The notes under the pieces are model-generated. The model worked only from the letters and a program-made list of their open reading frames with translations, ran no database searches and was not told the origin of the DNA. A program made the position numbers and the translations under genes. Below are positions 40,588 through 48,621 of a stretch of DNA of 61,298 nt, in pieces. Source of the stretch: DATBLE01 sp046734335 (GTDB lineage: Bacteria; Actinomycetota; Thermoleophilia; Gaiellales; Gaiellaceae); assembly GCA_046734335.1 (NCBI GenBank), contig JBKPRA010000022.1, forward strand, positions 1 to 61,298, given 5' to 3'. Every line of letters begins with the position of its first letter. Position 1 is the first letter of the stretch.

Positions 40588-41504
40588 CCCACGTCCAGTC
40601 GCTCATCGACGCGATCGGGGTGGGCGCGCTGTACGCGCTGATCGCCGTCGGCATCGGGCTCGTGTTCGGCGTGCTGCGGCTGATCAACTTCGCCTACGGC
40701 CAGCTGATCATGCTGGCCGCCTACGCGCTCGCCTTTACCGACAGCTGGCCCGACGCGGTCAGCATCGCGATCGCGGTCCTCGTCGCCGTCACCGCCTCGC
40801 TCGTCCTCGAGCGGGTGGCGTTCCGGCCTCTCCGGACCGCAGATGCGTCGACGATGCTGGTGGCGACCTTCGCGGTCGCGTACCTGCTCCAGAACGCGGC
40901 ACTGCTCCAGTACACGTACCGTCAGCGAGGCGGCCTCGGCGACCCGGTGGGGACGCTGGCGAAGCTGAACCAGGCGGTGACGATCGGGTCGCTGAACATC
41001 CGCTGGTCGACGTTCCTCGCGATCGGCGCATGCCTGGTCTCACTGACAGGGCTCGCACTCCTGCTCAACCGCACCTCCATCGGCCTCCAGATGCGCGCGG
41101 CCGCACTCGACTTCCGCACCTCGCGCCTGCTCGGGGTCAAGGCGGACACGGTGATCATGGTCGCAATCGCCCTCGCCGGCGTGCTGGCGGCGATCGTGGC
41201 GGTGATCCTGAGCATCACCAGCCCGCTGGTCAACCCGACGACGGGCCTCAACGAGACGTTGATCGTGCTGGTCGGCGTGGTCGCGGGAGGGATCGACCGC
41301 CTCACGTCCGCCACGCTGGGAGGCTTCGCCATCGGGTTCGCCACGTCGTTCGTCGGCTCGGAGCTACCGACGTCGGGGACGACGCCCTTCACCTCGAACG
41401 TGTACATGCCGTCGGTCATCTACCTCGCGGTGATCGTCGTGCTGCTCCTGCGTCCGCAGGGGCTCTTCGCGCGGACCGGACAGGGCTGGGTGGAGCGGGT
41501 ATGA
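40584..41504 (+). CDS. livH: ABC transporter permease, LivH-like (second system)
   Basis: This 306-residue permease with about eight helices opens with SLIDAIGVGALYALIAVGIGLVFGVLRLINFAYGQL, the LivH signature. The coupling segment is GLQMRAAALDFRTSRLLGVKADTV. GTG at 40584 overlaps the LivF-like stop. It forms the channel with the LivM-like protein whose ATG overlaps its own stop. Confidence 0.92.
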   Translation: MTHVQSLIDAIGVGALYALIAVGIGLVFGVLRLINFAYGQLIMLAAYALAFTDSWPDAVSIAIAVLVAVTASLVLERVAFRPLRTADASTMLVATFAVAYLLQNAALLQYTYRQRGGLGDPVGTLAKLNQAVTIGSLNIRWSTFLAIGACLVSLTGLALLLNRTSIGLQMRAAALDFRTSRLLGVKADTVIMVAIALAGVLAAIVAVILSITSPLVNPTTGLNETLIVLVGVVAGGIDRLTSATLGGFAIGFATSFVGSELPTSGTTPFTSNVYMPSVIYLAVIVVLLLRPQGLFARTGQGWVERV

Positions 41505-42562
41505 GGCGCGCCGACTGGCTGACCGAACTGCTCGGGCCGATCGCCCTGGTCGTCCTGCTGGCGGTCGCCTCCAGCATGTGGGTGACGAGCGGCGACCAGG
41601 TCAAGTACCAGAACGCGATCGTCTACGTCGCGCTCGTCACCGCGCTGTACGTCTTCGTCGGCAACTCCGGGGTGATCTCCTTTGGCCAGGTCAGCTTCGT
41701 GGCCGTGGGCGCGTTCGCCAGCGGCGTGATGACCATCCCGCTCGATTCAAAGCGTGGCGTGCTCCCGACACTGTTCCCGCTGCTGCGCGACCACACGATC
41801 TCGAGCGCCTGGTCGCTCGCGCTCGCCACGGGGCTCGGGGCGGTCTACGCGTTCGTGGTCGGTATTCCGCTCATGCGCCTGTCCGGGATCGCCGCCGGCA
41901 TCTCGACGCTCGCAGTGCTGGGGATCACCTACAACATCCTCACGTACTGGACGAGCATCGGGCCGGGCTCGACGGTGTTGTCCCTGATCCCGACGACCAC
42001 GGACTACTGGCAGGCGACCGCCGGAGCGGTCACGGTCATCTGCGTGGCGTTCGGCTACCAGCGCAGCCGTTTCGGCCGTCAACTGCGCGCCGCCCGGGAA
42101 GACCCGGCTGCCGCACGCGCCGCCGGAATCGACATCCATCGCCAGCGACTGCTCGCCTTCACCCTGTCGGGCGCGCTCTCGGGGTTCGCCGGAGGACTCT
42201 ACGTCCACCTGCTGGGGAGCATCGCCACCAACCAGGTCTACCTCGACCTCACCTTCCTCACCCTGGCGATGCTCGTCGTGGGGGGCATCTCGAGCCTGCT
42301 GGGCGCCGTCGTCGGCGCGATCACGATCAGCCTCTTTACCATCCTGCTCGGGAACTCCGAGCTCGGGATCCACGTCTTCGGCTGGGGGATCAAGGCGCCC
42401 GCGGGCTCAAGCCTCGTCGGCGTGGCGATCGTGATGCTCGTGATCCTCCTGCTCCGCCCGAGCGGGATCACCGGCGGCAAGGAGCTCTCGCTGCCGCGGT
42501 CGCTGCGCGGCCGTACGACCGGCGCGGAGCCGCCGGCGCCGGCTCCGCAAACGGGCGTCTAG
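41501..42562 (+). CDS. livM: ABC transporter permease, LivM-like (second system)
   Basis: This 353-residue permease has about nine helices, including VALVTALYVFVGNSGVISFGQVSFVAVGAFASG near the start and coupling helix RFGRQLRAAREDPAAARAAGIDIHRQ. A charged, proline-rich tail of about 30 residues ends the protein. It is the last gene of the operon. Its TAG stop overlaps the TAG stop of the convergent guanidino-superfamily gene in CTAG, so the two operons abut without any terminator space. Confidence 0.92.
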   Translation: MRRADWLTELLGPIALVVLLAVASSMWVTSGDQVKYQNAIVYVALVTALYVFVGNSGVISFGQVSFVAVGAFASGVMTIPLDSKRGVLPTLFPLLRDHTISSAWSLALATGLGAVYAFVVGIPLMRLSGIAAGISTLAVLGITYNILTYWTSIGPGSTVLSLIPTTTDYWQATAGAVTVICVAFGYQRSRFGRQLRAAREDPAAARAAGIDIHRQRLLAFTLSGALSGFAGGLYVHLLGSIATNQVYLDLTFLTLAMLVVGGISSLLGAVVGAITISLFTILLGNSELGIHVFGWGIKAPAGSSLVGVAIVMLVILLLRPSGITGGKELSLPRSLRGRTTGAEPPAPAPQTGV

Positions 42563-43707
42563 ACCTCGGGCTGGTCGCGCACGAGCTCGAGCGTCGCGCA
42601 GTGCAGGCCGGCGATCGCGAAGCGCTGGCTCTCGGAGAAATCGACCTGGATCACCTCGACCTCCGCGAGCTCGAGCGCCTCGACCACCGCCGGCGAGCCG
42701 CGGTTGATCACGATCTTCCCCGGCTCGAGGGTGACGCCGTTGACGGCGAGGTCCCAGTACTCGTCGAGCGGGACCTCGACGATCCGATAGTCGCGCTCCA
42801 TCAGCCAGCGCACGAAGCCGTAGTTGACGAGGTGCGGCGCGAGCACGATCACGCGCTCGTCGGGAACGAGGCAGACCATGTCCATGTGCGACGTGCCGAT
42901 CGAGCCCTCGCCGATCGAGTCGTACCAGCCGGGGCTGTGGGCGACGACGAGTTCGACGCCGAGCGTCTCGAGCACGAACGCGAGCTGGCGCAGGCCTTCC
43001 TCGTTCGCGACCACGCTCTCGTTGAACACGAACGTCCTCGAGTCGAGCCACCGGCCGGCACCCGGCTCGCAGATGCCACGGCCGTGGATCGTGTGGTAGA
43101 TCGGCACCTGCAAGGCGGCGAGCGCCTTCGACCAGATCACCTCGCGGCCGCGCTGCCACGAGCCGAGGCCGTAGCGGTGCAGGATCACGCCACCGTGCAC
43201 GCAAAGGCCTGCGCCGGCCAGGGTGACGAGGTTCTTGATGTAGCCGTACTCGCCGAGCGCCGGCACCGGCGCCTCGAGGTAGTTGACGCGCACGCCGTGC
43301 CCGGCGAGCACGTCGTAATACTCGTCGAACTGCGCCTGCAGTCGGCCGAGGTCGGCGTTGCCGGCAGCGCTCGAGTAGTAGTACTGCCACTCCTGCGCGT
43401 ACTCCGGCCGGATCTCGTTCTCGGTCGGCCGAGAGACGAGGACTTCGCGCAGCGTGCCGATCCCCTCCGCGCCCCAGCGTCGGCCCCAGATCTGCTCGAC
43501 CTCGTCGTAGAAGTCGGTCTGATGGAGCATGTAGTTGCGCAGCGGCTTGCCGGGCTCGAACCACGGCAACGACTCGAGCACCTCTCCCTCGTCGTGCTCA
43601 TCTGCCACCCGCGGCGACGAGTAGGTCAGCTCGATCGAGTCGCCGTCGGCGGTTCGGACGGTGAACGGCACCGACTCCCGCTGGCGCCTCCCGCTCTCCT
43701 TCAGCAT
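42559..43707 (-). CDS. Guanidino-group-modifying enzyme superfamily protein (amidinotransferase/ADI-like)
   Basis: This 382-residue protein has the pentein fold family pattern: a His near residue 274 in GTSHMDMVC and a catalytic-type Cys at 370 in AIAGLHCATLEL. Superfamily members act on arginine, creatine-like or methylarginine guanidino groups through a thiouronium intermediate (amidinotransferases, arginine deiminase, dimethylarginine hydrolase). The acidic substrate loop usually written EGGD is not recognised, so the substrate may differ. It is the last gene of a five-gene operon, one base after the LLM stop. Confidence 0.75.
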   Translation of the reverse strand: MLKESGRRQRESVPFTVRTADGDSIELTYSSPRVADEHDEGEVLESLPWFEPGKPLRNYMLHQTDFYDEVEQIWGRRWGAEGIGTLREVLVSRPTENEIRPEYAQEWQYYYSSAAGNADLGRLQAQFDEYYDVLAGHGVRVNYLEAPVPALGEYGYIKNLVTLAGAGLCVHGGVILHRYGLGSWQRGREVIWSKALAALQVPIYHTIHGRGICEPGAGRWLDSRTFVFNESVVANEEGLRQLAFVLETLGVELVVAHSPGWYDSIGEGSIGTSHMDMVCLVPDERVIVLAPHLVNYGFVRWLMERDYRIVEVPLDEYWDLAVNGVTLEPGKIVINRGSPAVVEALELAEVEVIQVDFSESQRFAIAGLHCATLELVRDQPEV

Positions 43708-43708
43708 C

Positions 43709-44770
43709 TCAACCTCCGATCAGTCGCAGGGCGTCGTCCATCTGCCCGAGATAGGCCGGGAACGAGAACTCCCGCATCGGGAAACCGTCTGGAAAGTGAC
43801 CCTGGTACAGGGGATACCAGAGCCCTGGCGGTGACGGATTCACGGCCACCGTTTGCACGCCGGCGGCGCGGAGCTCGTCGACACGGCTGCGGATCTCGTC
43901 GGGTGTGCCGGAGACGGTCATCGCCGCGACCGCTTCGTCCGTGATCGAGGCGATCGCGCCGTCGGCGTCCAGCGCCGCCACCCGCTCCCGCAGGTCGGCG
44001 ACAAGCTCGCCGTAGCCGGCGGCCGCAAAGCTCTTGGCGTAGAAAGGCGAGGAGCTCGCAGCGGTCGCGAACATCAGCACCTGGCCCTTCGCGTTCTCGA
44101 TCCCGCTGCCGTCGTCGGCGACGACGGTCGGGTAGCCGCAGGCCACGTCGATGTCGGCGAGGGTGCGTCCGGCCCGCGCCGCACCTTTCTCCAGCGCCGG
44201 CAGCACCACGTCCCGCACATACGCGGCCGACCAGCAGTAGCCGAGCACGCCGTCGGCGACCTCGCCCGCGAGCTGGATCATCTGCGGGCCGACCGCCGCG
44301 ACGTACACGCGCGCCGGCTGCTCGGGCATCGGCATCTGGAGCTGGAATCCACGCACCGAGAAGATCTCCCCCTCGAACGTGACCGGCTCGCCGGCGAGCG
44401 CCCGCTTCAGGATCGTCACGTACTCGCGTACCGCGCGGATGGGGCGCTCGTAAACACGGTCGTGCCAGCCCGACACGTAGTTCCGCGCCTGGACTCCGAG
44501 GCCGAGCAGGAGACGGCCGTTCGAGAGCTCGTTCACAGACGCCGCCTGGAGTGCCATCGTCACGGGCGAGCGGCTCCAGATCCCGACGACGCCTGTCCCG
44601 AGCAGGAGGCTCGACGTGGCGGTGGCCGTCGCCGTGGCCGGCACGAACGAGTCGCCGAAGACGATCTCGGGGAACCACGCCGTCCGGAAGCCCGCCTCCT
44701 CGACCCGGCGCCCGTACTGCACCGCCAGGCTGGGCGGCACCGCTTCCACGAAGAAATCGAGCCCGTTCAC
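43709..44770 (-). CDS. LLM-class flavin-dependent oxidoreductase (third)
   Basis: This 353-residue luciferase-like protein closest in feel to F420-dependent methylene-tetrahydromethanopterin-reductase-like enzymes begins GLDFFVEAVPPSLAVQYGRRVEEAGFRTAWFPEI. GRLLLGLGVQARNYVSGW and ARVYVAAVGPQMIQLAGEVADGVLGY are typical cofactor-pocket segments. GTG at 44770 overlaps the M24-like stop. It provides a redox step in the five-gene operon; cofactor and substrate are unknown. Confidence 0.88.
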   Translation of the reverse strand: MNGLDFFVEAVPPSLAVQYGRRVEEAGFRTAWFPEIVFGDSFVPATATATATSSLLLGTGVVGIWSRSPVTMALQAASVNELSNGRLLLGLGVQARNYVSGWHDRVYERPIRAVREYVTILKRALAGEPVTFEGEIFSVRGFQLQMPMPEQPARVYVAAVGPQMIQLAGEVADGVLGYCWSAAYVRDVVLPALEKGAARAGRTLADIDVACGYPTVVADDGSGIENAKGQVLMFATAASSSPFYAKSFAAAGYGELVADLRERVAALDADGAIASITDEAVAAMTVSGTPDEIRSRVDELRAAGVQTVAVNPSPPGLWYPLYQGHFPDGFPMREFSFPAYLGQMDDALRLIGG

Positions 44771-45876
44771 ATCGACTCCCCGGGCTTGAAGATCCTGATC
44801 GGCACGTCCGAGAACGGTACGCCGCCGTCCTTCGTCACGCGCCAGGTGTCCTGCATGTACAAGCAGGTCCGCTCGTCCTCGGTGATGGCGTGCGGGTGCA
44901 TCGAGATGACCATGTTCTCCTTCAGTTCGACGTCGAGCCCTTCCCCGACGCGCGGGAACTCGATCATCGTCATCCCGATCGAGTGGCCGGTGACGTGACC
45001 GAGCTTGAAGCCGCGGTCGGTGAAACCCTTCGAAACGGCTCGGTGAACATCATGCGCGGAGGCGCCGGCGCGCATGGTCGATCTGGCGGCCTCGACGTAC
45101 TCCTGGTAGGCCTCCATCCCGCCGAGCGTCTCCTTGCTCGGCTCGCCGGCGCAGAACGGCCGGGAGAACTCGACCCAGTGGCCCCCGGAGGCGGCGATCT
45201 CGAGACCGTAGAGGAGCAGGTCGTCCTGCTCGATCCTCCGGGTGGCGCTCGGGTGCTTGAACTCGGGGCCGGCACCGCCCTCGGGACCGGTCAGCACCAT
45301 GTCCATCGTCGTGCGGTACGTCCCGCGGGCCGCGAAGACGCGCTCGGCCTCGCCCATCACCTCTGCCTCGGTCGCACCGACCTGATACGCGGCGAGCGCC
45401 GCGCGAACGCCGTCCTCGTTCAGGCGGAAGCTCTCCTCGACCGAGGCCAGCTCCTCCTCGGACTTGACGGCGCGTGCGGTGTCGAACCCCTGGTCCCAGC
45501 CAACGGCGACACCGGCGATTGGGCGGTAGTCGCGCACCGGCATCACGTAGTCGAGCCCGTACACGCCGATCCGCTCGAAGCCCCGTCCGGCGATCCACTG
45601 CCCGGGATGCTCGGCGAAGACCTTGTCCTCGATCCACGATTCGGAGTGATCTCCGACCCAGCGCGCCTCCTGCGGGAAAACGACCGACGGCTCACCCGCG
45701 ACCGGCAGGACGACGTAGGCGTAGCGGTGCAGGATCCGGAAACCTGAGAGATAGCGCACCGCACCCTCGAAGCCCGAGTACTCCGAGCCTGCGACGACGA
45801 CCGCGTCGAGCCCGTCCTCCTCAGCCTTCGCCCGGACATTTGCGTACCGCCGGTCGATCTCCGCCTTGCTCGTCAC
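44767..45876 (-). CDS. M24-fold protein with altered metal ligands (creatinase-like architecture)
   Basis: This 369-residue protein has a creatinase-N domain followed by the pita-bread fold, but the five metal ligands of M24 peptidases are mostly changed. The two Asp align with Glu or hydrophobic residues (LYGLEIAASGGHWVEFSR). The His is kept (GHVTGHSIGM). The two Glu become His (ISMHPHAI) and Gln (YMQDTW). Loss of metal is the hallmark that separates creatinase, a creatine amidinohydrolase, from peptidases in this fold. With a guanidino-superfamily enzyme in the same operon, a non-peptidase amidinohydrolase role is plausible but unproven. Confidence 0.78.
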   Translation of the reverse strand: MTSKAEIDRRYANVRAKAEEDGLDAVVVAGSEYSGFEGAVRYLSGFRILHRYAYVVLPVAGEPSVVFPQEARWVGDHSESWIEDKVFAEHPGQWIAGRGFERIGVYGLDYVMPVRDYRPIAGVAVGWDQGFDTARAVKSEEELASVEESFRLNEDGVRAALAAYQVGATEAEVMGEAERVFAARGTYRTTMDMVLTGPEGGAGPEFKHPSATRRIEQDDLLLYGLEIAASGGHWVEFSRPFCAGEPSKETLGGMEAYQEYVEAARSTMRAGASAHDVHRAVSKGFTDRGFKLGHVTGHSIGMTMIEFPRVGEGLDVELKENMVISMHPHAITEDERTCLYMQDTWRVTKDGGVPFSDVPIRIFKPGESM

Positions 45877-46781
45877 GCAGTCTCCTTTCCCTTGACCAGT
45901 TCGGTGAGCGCCCGATTGAGCGGTGCGTCGACCCCGTAGCGCTCGCCGAAGGCGACGATCGCGCCGTTCAGGAAGTCGATCTCGGTCTCGCGGCCGGCCT
46001 CGACGTCCTGGAGCATCGAGGGCTTGTGCCCATAGGCGACGTCCTTGCGCGCGGCGTGGTCGAACAGCTCCTCCGGGCTCATGTCCAGCGTGATCCCCTG
46101 CGCGTCGGCGACCGCCCGCCCTTCCGCCATCACCGCCCAGGCCAGCTCGCGGGTCGGCGGCTCGGCCACCTGGCCGTGCGTGCGACCCGTTAGCGCCGCG
46201 ATCGCGTTCGAGGCGGCATTGAAGATCAGCTTGCGCCACTGTGCGCCGCGGGCGTCTTCGAGCGCGTGCGTGGGCATGCCGGCGCGCGTGCAGGCGTCCG
46301 CGAGCGCCTCGACCGCGTCCATCGGCGCCGGGCTGGGCTCGAACGGGCCGATGTGCGTGTCGCCCTTCGTGTCCCAGCCGACGTGGCCCGGCTCGATCAC
46401 ATGGCCGGCCGGAAAGGTGGTGCCGCGGATCACCTGTCTGACGTGCTCTGCGACGAGCTCCTCGTTGCCGGCACCGTTCTGCACCGAGCATACGGCTCCC
46501 TGCGCGAACGCGTGTGCCGTCGCAGCCATCGCGGCCGACGTGTGCTGGCTCTTGGTCGCGACGATCGCGAGCTCGCACGGCGGCAGCGCAGCAGGATCCG
46601 AGGTTGCCCGCACGCGGCCGACCACCTCCCCGGCCCCCGAGAGCCGCAGGCCGTTCGCGTTGATCGCGTCGACGTGCTCCTGCCAGGGGTCGTAGGCCCA
46701 GACCTCGACGTCCTCGAGCGTGCCGAGATTGGCTGCGAACAGCGAGCCGACGGCGCCGCAGCCGATCACGGCGATCCTCAT
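45873..46781 (-). CDS. Ketopantoate reductase family protein (copy 2 of tandem)
   Basis: This 302-residue NADP-dependent 2-hydroxyacid-type reductase of the ApbA/PanE family has the Rossmann start MRIAVIGCGAVGSLFAANLG, the mid-motif VQNGAGNEELV and the catalytic lysine segment AQWRKLIFNAASNAIAALTG with the family's conserved Asn and Glu regions. PanE itself makes pantoate from ketopantoate. Tandem copies in a catabolic operon suggest reduction of another branched 2-oxoacid. Overlaps both neighbours by four bases. Confidence 0.85.
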   Translation of the reverse strand: MRIAVIGCGAVGSLFAANLGTLEDVEVWAYDPWQEHVDAINANGLRLSGAGEVVGRVRATSDPAALPPCELAIVATKSQHTSAAMAATAHAFAQGAVCSVQNGAGNEELVAEHVRQVIRGTTFPAGHVIEPGHVGWDTKGDTHIGPFEPSPAPMDAVEALADACTRAGMPTHALEDARGAQWRKLIFNAASNAIAALTGRTHGQVAEPPTRELAWAVMAEGRAVADAQGITLDMSPEELFDHAARKDVAYGHKPSMLQDVEAGRETEIDFLNGAIVAFGERYGVDAPLNRALTELVKGKETA

Positions 46782-47722
46782 GCGGTCTCCCGTGCCCTGA
46801 CCAGCCTGTACATCGCCGTATGGAGCGGGGCCGGCACGCCGTGGCGCGAGGCCTCACGGACGAGCGCGCCCGTGATGAAGTCGATCTCGGTCGGGCGGCC
46901 TGCGCGAACGTCCTCGAGCATCGAGGGTACGTGGGCGTAGTGCCCCTCGGCGGCGAGTGTCTCGCCACGGTGGACGGCCTGGACGTTCATCTGCCACGGA
47001 TCTTCGTGGAGCGGAACGCCCGCGGCAGCGGCGACCGACTTGCCTTCGTCCATCAGGTCGTGGACGAGGTTGCCGAGGTCGGTCTCGCCGTCGCGCGCGG
47101 CGAAGGCGCTCACGTGCGGCAGGTCGGTGAGCGCCGAGACAGAGTTCACGGTCGCGTTGAAGATCAGCTTCGACCACTGGGCAGGACGAAGGTCCGGGAA
47201 GGCTCGGGCGTGGAGGCCCGCATCGATCAGCAGCGCCTCCACCTCCTGCGCCTGCTCGAACGTGGCGGTGCCGGCGAACGGACCGAGCCAGGTCTCGGTG
47301 TCGAGCTCGTACTCGACGTGAGTGTCGTCGTGGCGCACGCCGCTCATGAACGTGACGGCGGAAAAGAGCGGCCAGTCGCCGTGGTTGCGGACGAGCTCCT
47401 CGGCGCCGAGCCCGTTCTGGATCGTCATCAGCGTGGCAGCGGGAAACCGGCCGGCCAGGGCGGCGGTGGCCTCCTCGAGCTGGGTTGCCTTCGTCGCGAC
47501 GATGCCGAGGTCGAAGTCGGGAATCTCGGCCGGGTCGACGGTCGCCCGGACGCGGGCCGTGAAGTCCGACTTGCCAGAGATGCGCAGGCCGTCGGCGTTC
47601 AGGGCGTCGGCGTGCTCGGCGCGGCGTGTGAGAACGCTGACCTCGACGTTACGGGCGAGGTGCCCGGCGTACAGGCTCCCGATCACCCCCGCCCCGATCA
47701 CGCAAACCCGTTCGACGGCCAT
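46778..47722 (-). CDS. Ketopantoate reductase family protein (copy 1 of tandem)
   Basis: This 314-residue protein is a close-fold paralogue of the following gene: VCVIGAGVIGSLYAGHLA at the N-terminus, TIQNGLGAEELV and AQWSKLIFNATVNSVSALTDLP. The two share the overall layout and the ending 'PL..A...LV...E', but have diverged well beyond a recent duplication. Two related but different subunits may form a heterodimer or act on two related oxoacids. It is the first gene of the operon; its ATG follows TAGCGT at six bases and a 12-bp palindrome overlaps the promoter. Confidence 0.85.
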   Translation of the reverse strand: MAVERVCVIGAGVIGSLYAGHLARNVEVSVLTRRAEHADALNADGLRISGKSDFTARVRATVDPAEIPDFDLGIVATKATQLEEATAALAGRFPAATLMTIQNGLGAEELVRNHGDWPLFSAVTFMSGVRHDDTHVEYELDTETWLGPFAGTATFEQAQEVEALLIDAGLHARAFPDLRPAQWSKLIFNATVNSVSALTDLPHVSAFAARDGETDLGNLVHDLMDEGKSVAAAAGVPLHEDPWQMNVQAVHRGETLAAEGHYAHVPSMLEDVRAGRPTEIDFITGALVREASRHGVPAPLHTAMYRLVRARETA

Positions 47723-47728
47723 GCGCCA

Positions 47729-47734
47729 ACGCTA
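47729..47734 (-). promoter_or_regulatory. -10 box TAGCGT of the five-gene operon
   Basis: Reading leftwards, TAGCGT is followed by TGGCGC and ATG at 47722, six-base spacing. Its upstream edge runs into the 12-bp palindrome at 47732-47743. Confidence 0.6.
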
Positions 47735-47743
47735 ACCGGTTAG
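47732..47743. promoter_or_regulatory. 12-bp palindrome CTAACCGGTTAG over two divergent promoters
   Basis: This perfect palindrome shares its ends with the TAGCGT box of the ketopantoate-reductase operon and the TAGGTT box of the EamA transporter gene. A dimeric regulator bound here would cover both start sites at once. No regulator gene is adjacent, so the protein is unknown. Confidence 0.5.
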
Positions 47744-47746
47744 GTT
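47741..47746 (+). promoter_or_regulatory. -10 box TAGGTT of the EamA transporter gene
   Basis: TAGGTT is followed by seven bases and GTG at 47754. The TTG at 47745 overlaps the box itself, which argues for the GTG as the true start. Confidence 0.5.
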
Positions 47747-47753
47747 GAAGCGA

Positions 47754-48611
47754 GTGCCCGGGGTCGCCCTCGCACTCGCCTCAGCACTCCTCTTCGGGGG
47801 GATGTCGATCGCCCTCGGCTTCTCCATGCGGCGCAGCCGGGACGCCCTTGTCGGGGCGTTTGCCTCCGCCTTCAGCGGCTTCTGCGTCTGCGGTGTGGTC
47901 GCGCTGATCGGGCGCGAGTGGGGCGGCGAGCTCTGGCCGTACTTCATCGCCGGGTTGCTGGCACCCGGCGGGGCGCAGCTCCTGTTCGTACTGGCGGTGC
48001 GGGAGGCGGGGCCCTCACGGGCATCCGTTATCGCCGGCGCTGCGCCGCTCGTCGCGGTGACGATCGCGATCCTGGCGCTCGGCGAGCCGGTCCGGGTTCC
48101 TCTGCTCGCCGGTGCCATCCTGATCGTCGCCGGCGGACTCGCGCTGATCGCCGAGCGCGAGCGACCGGAGCACTTCCGCGCGATCGGACTGGCCTACGCG
48201 TTCGGTTGTACCGTCCTCTTCGCGACCCGCGACAACGTCGTCCGGCACATCGCGTCGGACAGCACCGTCTCCCCGCAGCTCGCTGCGGCCGCGACCATCC
48301 TCTCGGGGACGGTGCTCGTCTTCGCTGTGCTGGCGGCCCTGCGGCGCGGGCGCGCGTTCCGGGACATCCGGCGCGAGGGCCCCTACTTCGTTCTGCCCGG
48401 CGTTCTCTGGGGTGCGTCGTACGCGTTTCTTTTCGAGGCGTTCTACCGTTCGCGCGTGTCGATCGTCAGTCCGCTGGTGGCGACGGAATCGCTCTTTGCG
48501 GTGCTGCTGGCGGTGCTGCTCCTGCGCCGCACGGAGCTGGTCGGCCGCCACCTGCTGCTCGGAGCGAGCCTGGTGGTCGCCGGGGGGGCGCTGATAGGGG
48601 CCTTCCGCTGA
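47754..48611 (+). CDS. EamA/DMT-family transporter
   Basis: This 285-residue inner-membrane carrier has ten predicted helices in two EamA repeats (about residues 1-135 and 145-285), each ending with a 'GE/RRTE' turn and a final glycine-rich helix (ILIVAGGLALIAERE; GASLVVAGGALIGAF). DMT carriers export amino acids, metabolites or drugs. It is divergent from the ketopantoate-reductase operon and shares its control region, so it may export or import a compound of that pathway. GTG 47754 is preferred because an upstream TTG lies within the -10 box. Confidence 0.85.
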   Translation: MPGVALALASALLFGGMSIALGFSMRRSRDALVGAFASAFSGFCVCGVVALIGREWGGELWPYFIAGLLAPGGAQLLFVLAVREAGPSRASVIAGAAPLVAVTIAILALGEPVRVPLLAGAILIVAGGLALIAERERPEHFRAIGLAYAFGCTVLFATRDNVVRHIASDSTVSPQLAAAATILSGTVLVFAVLAALRRGRAFRDIRREGPYFVLPGVLWGASYAFLFEAFYRSRVSIVSPLVATESLFAVLLAVLLLRRTELVGRHLLLGASLVVAGGALIGAFR

Positions 48612-48621
48612 CCCTGCCCGG

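Noticed and set aside
37856..42562. The two LIV-type transporters as a recent tandem duplication
   Set aside because: Gene order differs (permeases first versus ATPases first), protein lengths differ and the binding proteins are dissimilar, including their cysteine content.
41578..43944. A 788-codon open frame, and similar very long frames at 19853-22867 and 28910-31036
   Set aside because: They lie over well-supported genes in other frames, are rich in Arg, Pro and Ala, and contain no family motif. Long empty frames are normal in DNA this GC-rich.
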